From IMG/VR virus record IMGVR_UViG_3300017727_000137, positions 1 to 25,725 of that record: 25,725 nt of DNA. The stretch is one strand, 5' to 3'. Shown here piece by piece: positions 25,501 through 25,725 of the stretch; the stretch's first letter is position 1, and each line of letters starts with the position of its first letter. Source of the stretch: a virus. The notes beneath the pieces are model-generated. The model worked only from the letters and a program-made list of their open reading frames with translations. It was not told the DNA's origin and ran no database searches. Both the position numbers and the translations under genes were made by a program.

Positions 25501-25725
25501 CGCATCTGTTCAGGGTTCTGTAAACATGTTTAGAGGAATGAACCCAATAGGATTTGAGAATGGAAAAGTTGTTTGGAGCGGGGTTTCAAAGTCCGCAAAA
25601 AATATAATCGGCGGTCTTACTGGTCTTGGTGCACTTGTGCAGATGTACTCAATGTTGGTATCAGATGAGGACGAGGATGGAAGACTCCTTATTGACAAGA
25701 TACCAGATCACGAAAAAGAAAGATT
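19550..25725 (+). CDS. Giant polyvalent virion protein with HExxH metalloprotease motif (3' truncated, >2058 aa)
   Basis: Starts at GTG 19550 (AGGA 19537-19540, 9 bases upstream), 3 bases after the previous stop, and stays open to the window edge. Visible parts: charged N-terminus; Gly/Ala-rich hydrophobic region (about 214-264); a metallopeptidase-like segment with His686-Glu687-x-x-His690 (HEMGHHIDF) and candidate third zinc ligand Glu788 (KAEVFGQLHELYYTN); a helical domain (about 930-1060) with FWYEQSG, ITSPGTPVEANFNYAL and GVTVDVWMVRAF; coiled coils (about 1440-1600). A C-terminal part has LAPEFIVGNFFRDYQTGY (about 1796-1813) and LTINFNRSGKLGPVVNAFYIFANASVQGS (about 1960-1990). The last two are features I associate with large polyvalent protein domains injected with phage DNA. 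Position matches T7 gp16-like ejection proteins. No lytic transglycosylase motif was seen in the part present. Confidence 0.85.
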   Translation, partial: MADTFDFNNPLGLDEELEKENSLLGSPDIEKPQEDKPSEFSFEDPLRQEYLRKTATGPVPSDFDGSPIGSAVSFINKVFVKPFVTLSEEAEERYPESPIENLLYAGDITKSLAFKERTEQALSAAGLVNEEEIAKYKKGEAQFGVGDYGAGAYAEFYNAKLQIRAKDRYKNDAKYKKSVDDNLAIAQKESIKEFAKIDKAIQKKRSDNNLGPYGSSVSSAVESIAVIGTGMAVNYLSGGRATPAITGGTLTYFGLQTAAASYSEARQQGIPHEQAFGYASINGILEAGTEMVPVMRFLSPRSKGTIKDILKFDLATVAADVTLENVNSLLQEHNSVWFDLESELKTAYENKNDPLYEGRSVSEVLVDIAGHTTLSSIIAAGSISAFRSTGGIIYSDEVKTLIRNQKDNPELELFIENFSNNVNNLQLNYNAIDSASRILLDPNTNGKGWTADEVIALEYFNQPFIDFRKPLVVGEEGEVSQPDEYVESLQLKFPAKKQEEFNFNDPLSGVFKKKVAGPQTSEIDLNLSPIITQRLDANINLLETDLPLNPTLNIDQIRNDTYDQKELDLTKNLIIDTRTFEEKLLEDPSGEQKYYRFRDLNNEEGINASKGIIDLTKSGMPLDIFTDLDFVGVHTKDNRYKTFDASYGIYMPTLRGVSFSPISGISELKFTNKLGSKLNLRSTIAHEMGHHIDFTIARSPSDNLNILQPATAGSPLFNLPNFNYNEGTGTLDIADNSGGEIMKEALRMFNEGQKGRYYDGNMLRYPFNEMIGMNGSMNPAQERMIKAEVFGQLHELYYTNRSLLEEKAPTALKLIEELNDAISIDGTTKKAERVQLAFQTPSAQRSIEVSDRRTDVEDDRSGDIVSETSARLVGQEESTDRDGVRPEISELKQVGTTGQVVGAPEGMDSKQKVGALRRKMRGLAKEGVSQRFWYEQSGQALLDVTNNNKENADKLAQVIAITSPGTPVEANFNYALQAYYQYIAGETVKTGRFPKAMSEKIINVFEGKDWGGRKTNEFYNNIMRVIDPSRTQGVTVDVWMVRAFNFDTDAPTPAQYSFVENEIQKISNQLGWEPQQVQAAIWTAQKARDEGTDVNAAGFNYANALEKSLGQISWESIPGRTSGHMPEMFNAPYEQLQEYHVAISKALQDESGSDLVANTLGILSPGIVEAPGFFEGKVSPGSQTQIALTKIYKADPKTEFAKLEPASEDLAKAYSAALGILLKQDGIGYHKPFFQKGIAKTKLNGMDINIGRPLTENETQMLAEAMEKESGIKDYNPIGTANGARLINFSYLDIPNLKFKKIVNNVLNGVQFENNEDVDLGQFASSEGYLSNNWSKNKNGESYIESIRGISPDLQGRVENIVRDLKQRIDEVDQTFSEKYGWKRDESINSNYTGQADLTPPTLSKKVLPEEESQFDIYETMTSNDASQLFQTFSTFQEQAVDKLDRLKAFEEKLGKLVSPKEMRRLSVVRKTDVYHGKVKYGMDKAVEATTEISEFLNSVNISREEFNDFLKNLHAPERNKKINEKYNKEIPELEAELLAETEKSKRTVLKGKITKRKNVLAKYQDSGSGIKTDKAIETLESIGIKFDEKTNKASANNEKGKNLLDAFKLLESYQQDTLNIYRDQDLVDEQTLEDWDSSYRYYVPLVGFSVETIEDSSPRATGGGISVFGREVMEAKGRTSESGPPLEQAVIRRQSAVVRGEKNFIDKSLAELVNTFPDKKLWQVRGVKRNERPHEWDGKESKIGFKENGKQKFIVIKDERLAKGLDAWGNNSMHWSIGVMRGLTGTLSSLYTSLAPEFIVGNFFRDYQTGYFNLLKEQEIEGGRAQNLDLAKAFKPNNIAKTMRQLKDGYVTKSLQEKDPETFALFDAFQKFGGQTGYVNAKDIDQIAKAMEELSLVHSGKGKVNAKKVYNSTFKMVENVNNAIENTARFAVFKEYINAAGGTKKASKQDFDDAAVLAKNLTINFNRSGKLGPVVNAFYIFANASVQGSVNMFRGMNPIGFENGKVVWSGVSKSAKNIIGGLTGLGALVQMYSMLVSDEDEDGRLLIDKIPDHEKER

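Overview
This window looks like part of the late (structural and lysis) region of an uncultured tailed phage, most likely a marine podovirus-like phage of a Gram-negative, possibly alphaproteobacterial host. The evidence is an AT-rich sequence, every gene on the + strand, start codons that overlap or nearly touch the previous stop, an S74-type tail fibre, holin-like proteins, internal-virion-like proteins and a giant 'polyvalent' protein. The host assignment is inference from general similarity to marine phage proteins; no search was run.

Layout: (1) 3-4119: the C-terminal ~990 residues of a tail fibre with a self-cleaving S74 chaperone, then three small virion-type or unknown proteins. (2) 4163-4673: two small membrane proteins of holin type, preceded by the only clear non-coding gap with a promoter-like site. 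(3) 4654-9398: a five-gene overlapping cassette unlike standard phage genes: a CsgF-like curli pore accessory, a CsgG-like outer-membrane secretion lipoprotein, an exported curlin-like repeat protein, an exported FecR-domain protein and a CHASE2-adenylate cyclase. (4) 9407-9889: a third holin-type protein (3TM). (5) 9893-15997: a virion structural protein, a 1367-residue fibre built from 21-residue repeats, and a small unknown protein. (6) 16039-25725: an acetyltransferase-like protein with a probable 5' frame disruption, two related internal-virion-like proteins, an Ala/Gly-rich membrane-tipped protein, a 525-residue virion protein, and a giant protein of more than 2058 residues with an HExxH metalloprotease motif that runs off the window.

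The notable system is the curli-type cassette. CsgG normally forms a nonameric outer-membrane pore, CsgF sits in its mouth, and curlin subunits pass through it to form surface amyloid. Here the pore, its accessory and a candidate substrate lie in one overlapping run with a FecR-cyclase pair, between holin-like genes and virion genes. The phage could therefore remodel the host surface or outer membrane late in infection and make cAMP. CsgE, CsgB, CsgD and CsgC are absent, as are a recognisable endolysin and spanin, within this window.

No tRNA, rRNA, CRISPR array, insertion sequence or convincing rho-independent terminator was seen. No stretch over 300 bases lacks a gene; the largest gaps are 4120-4162 and 15998-16038.
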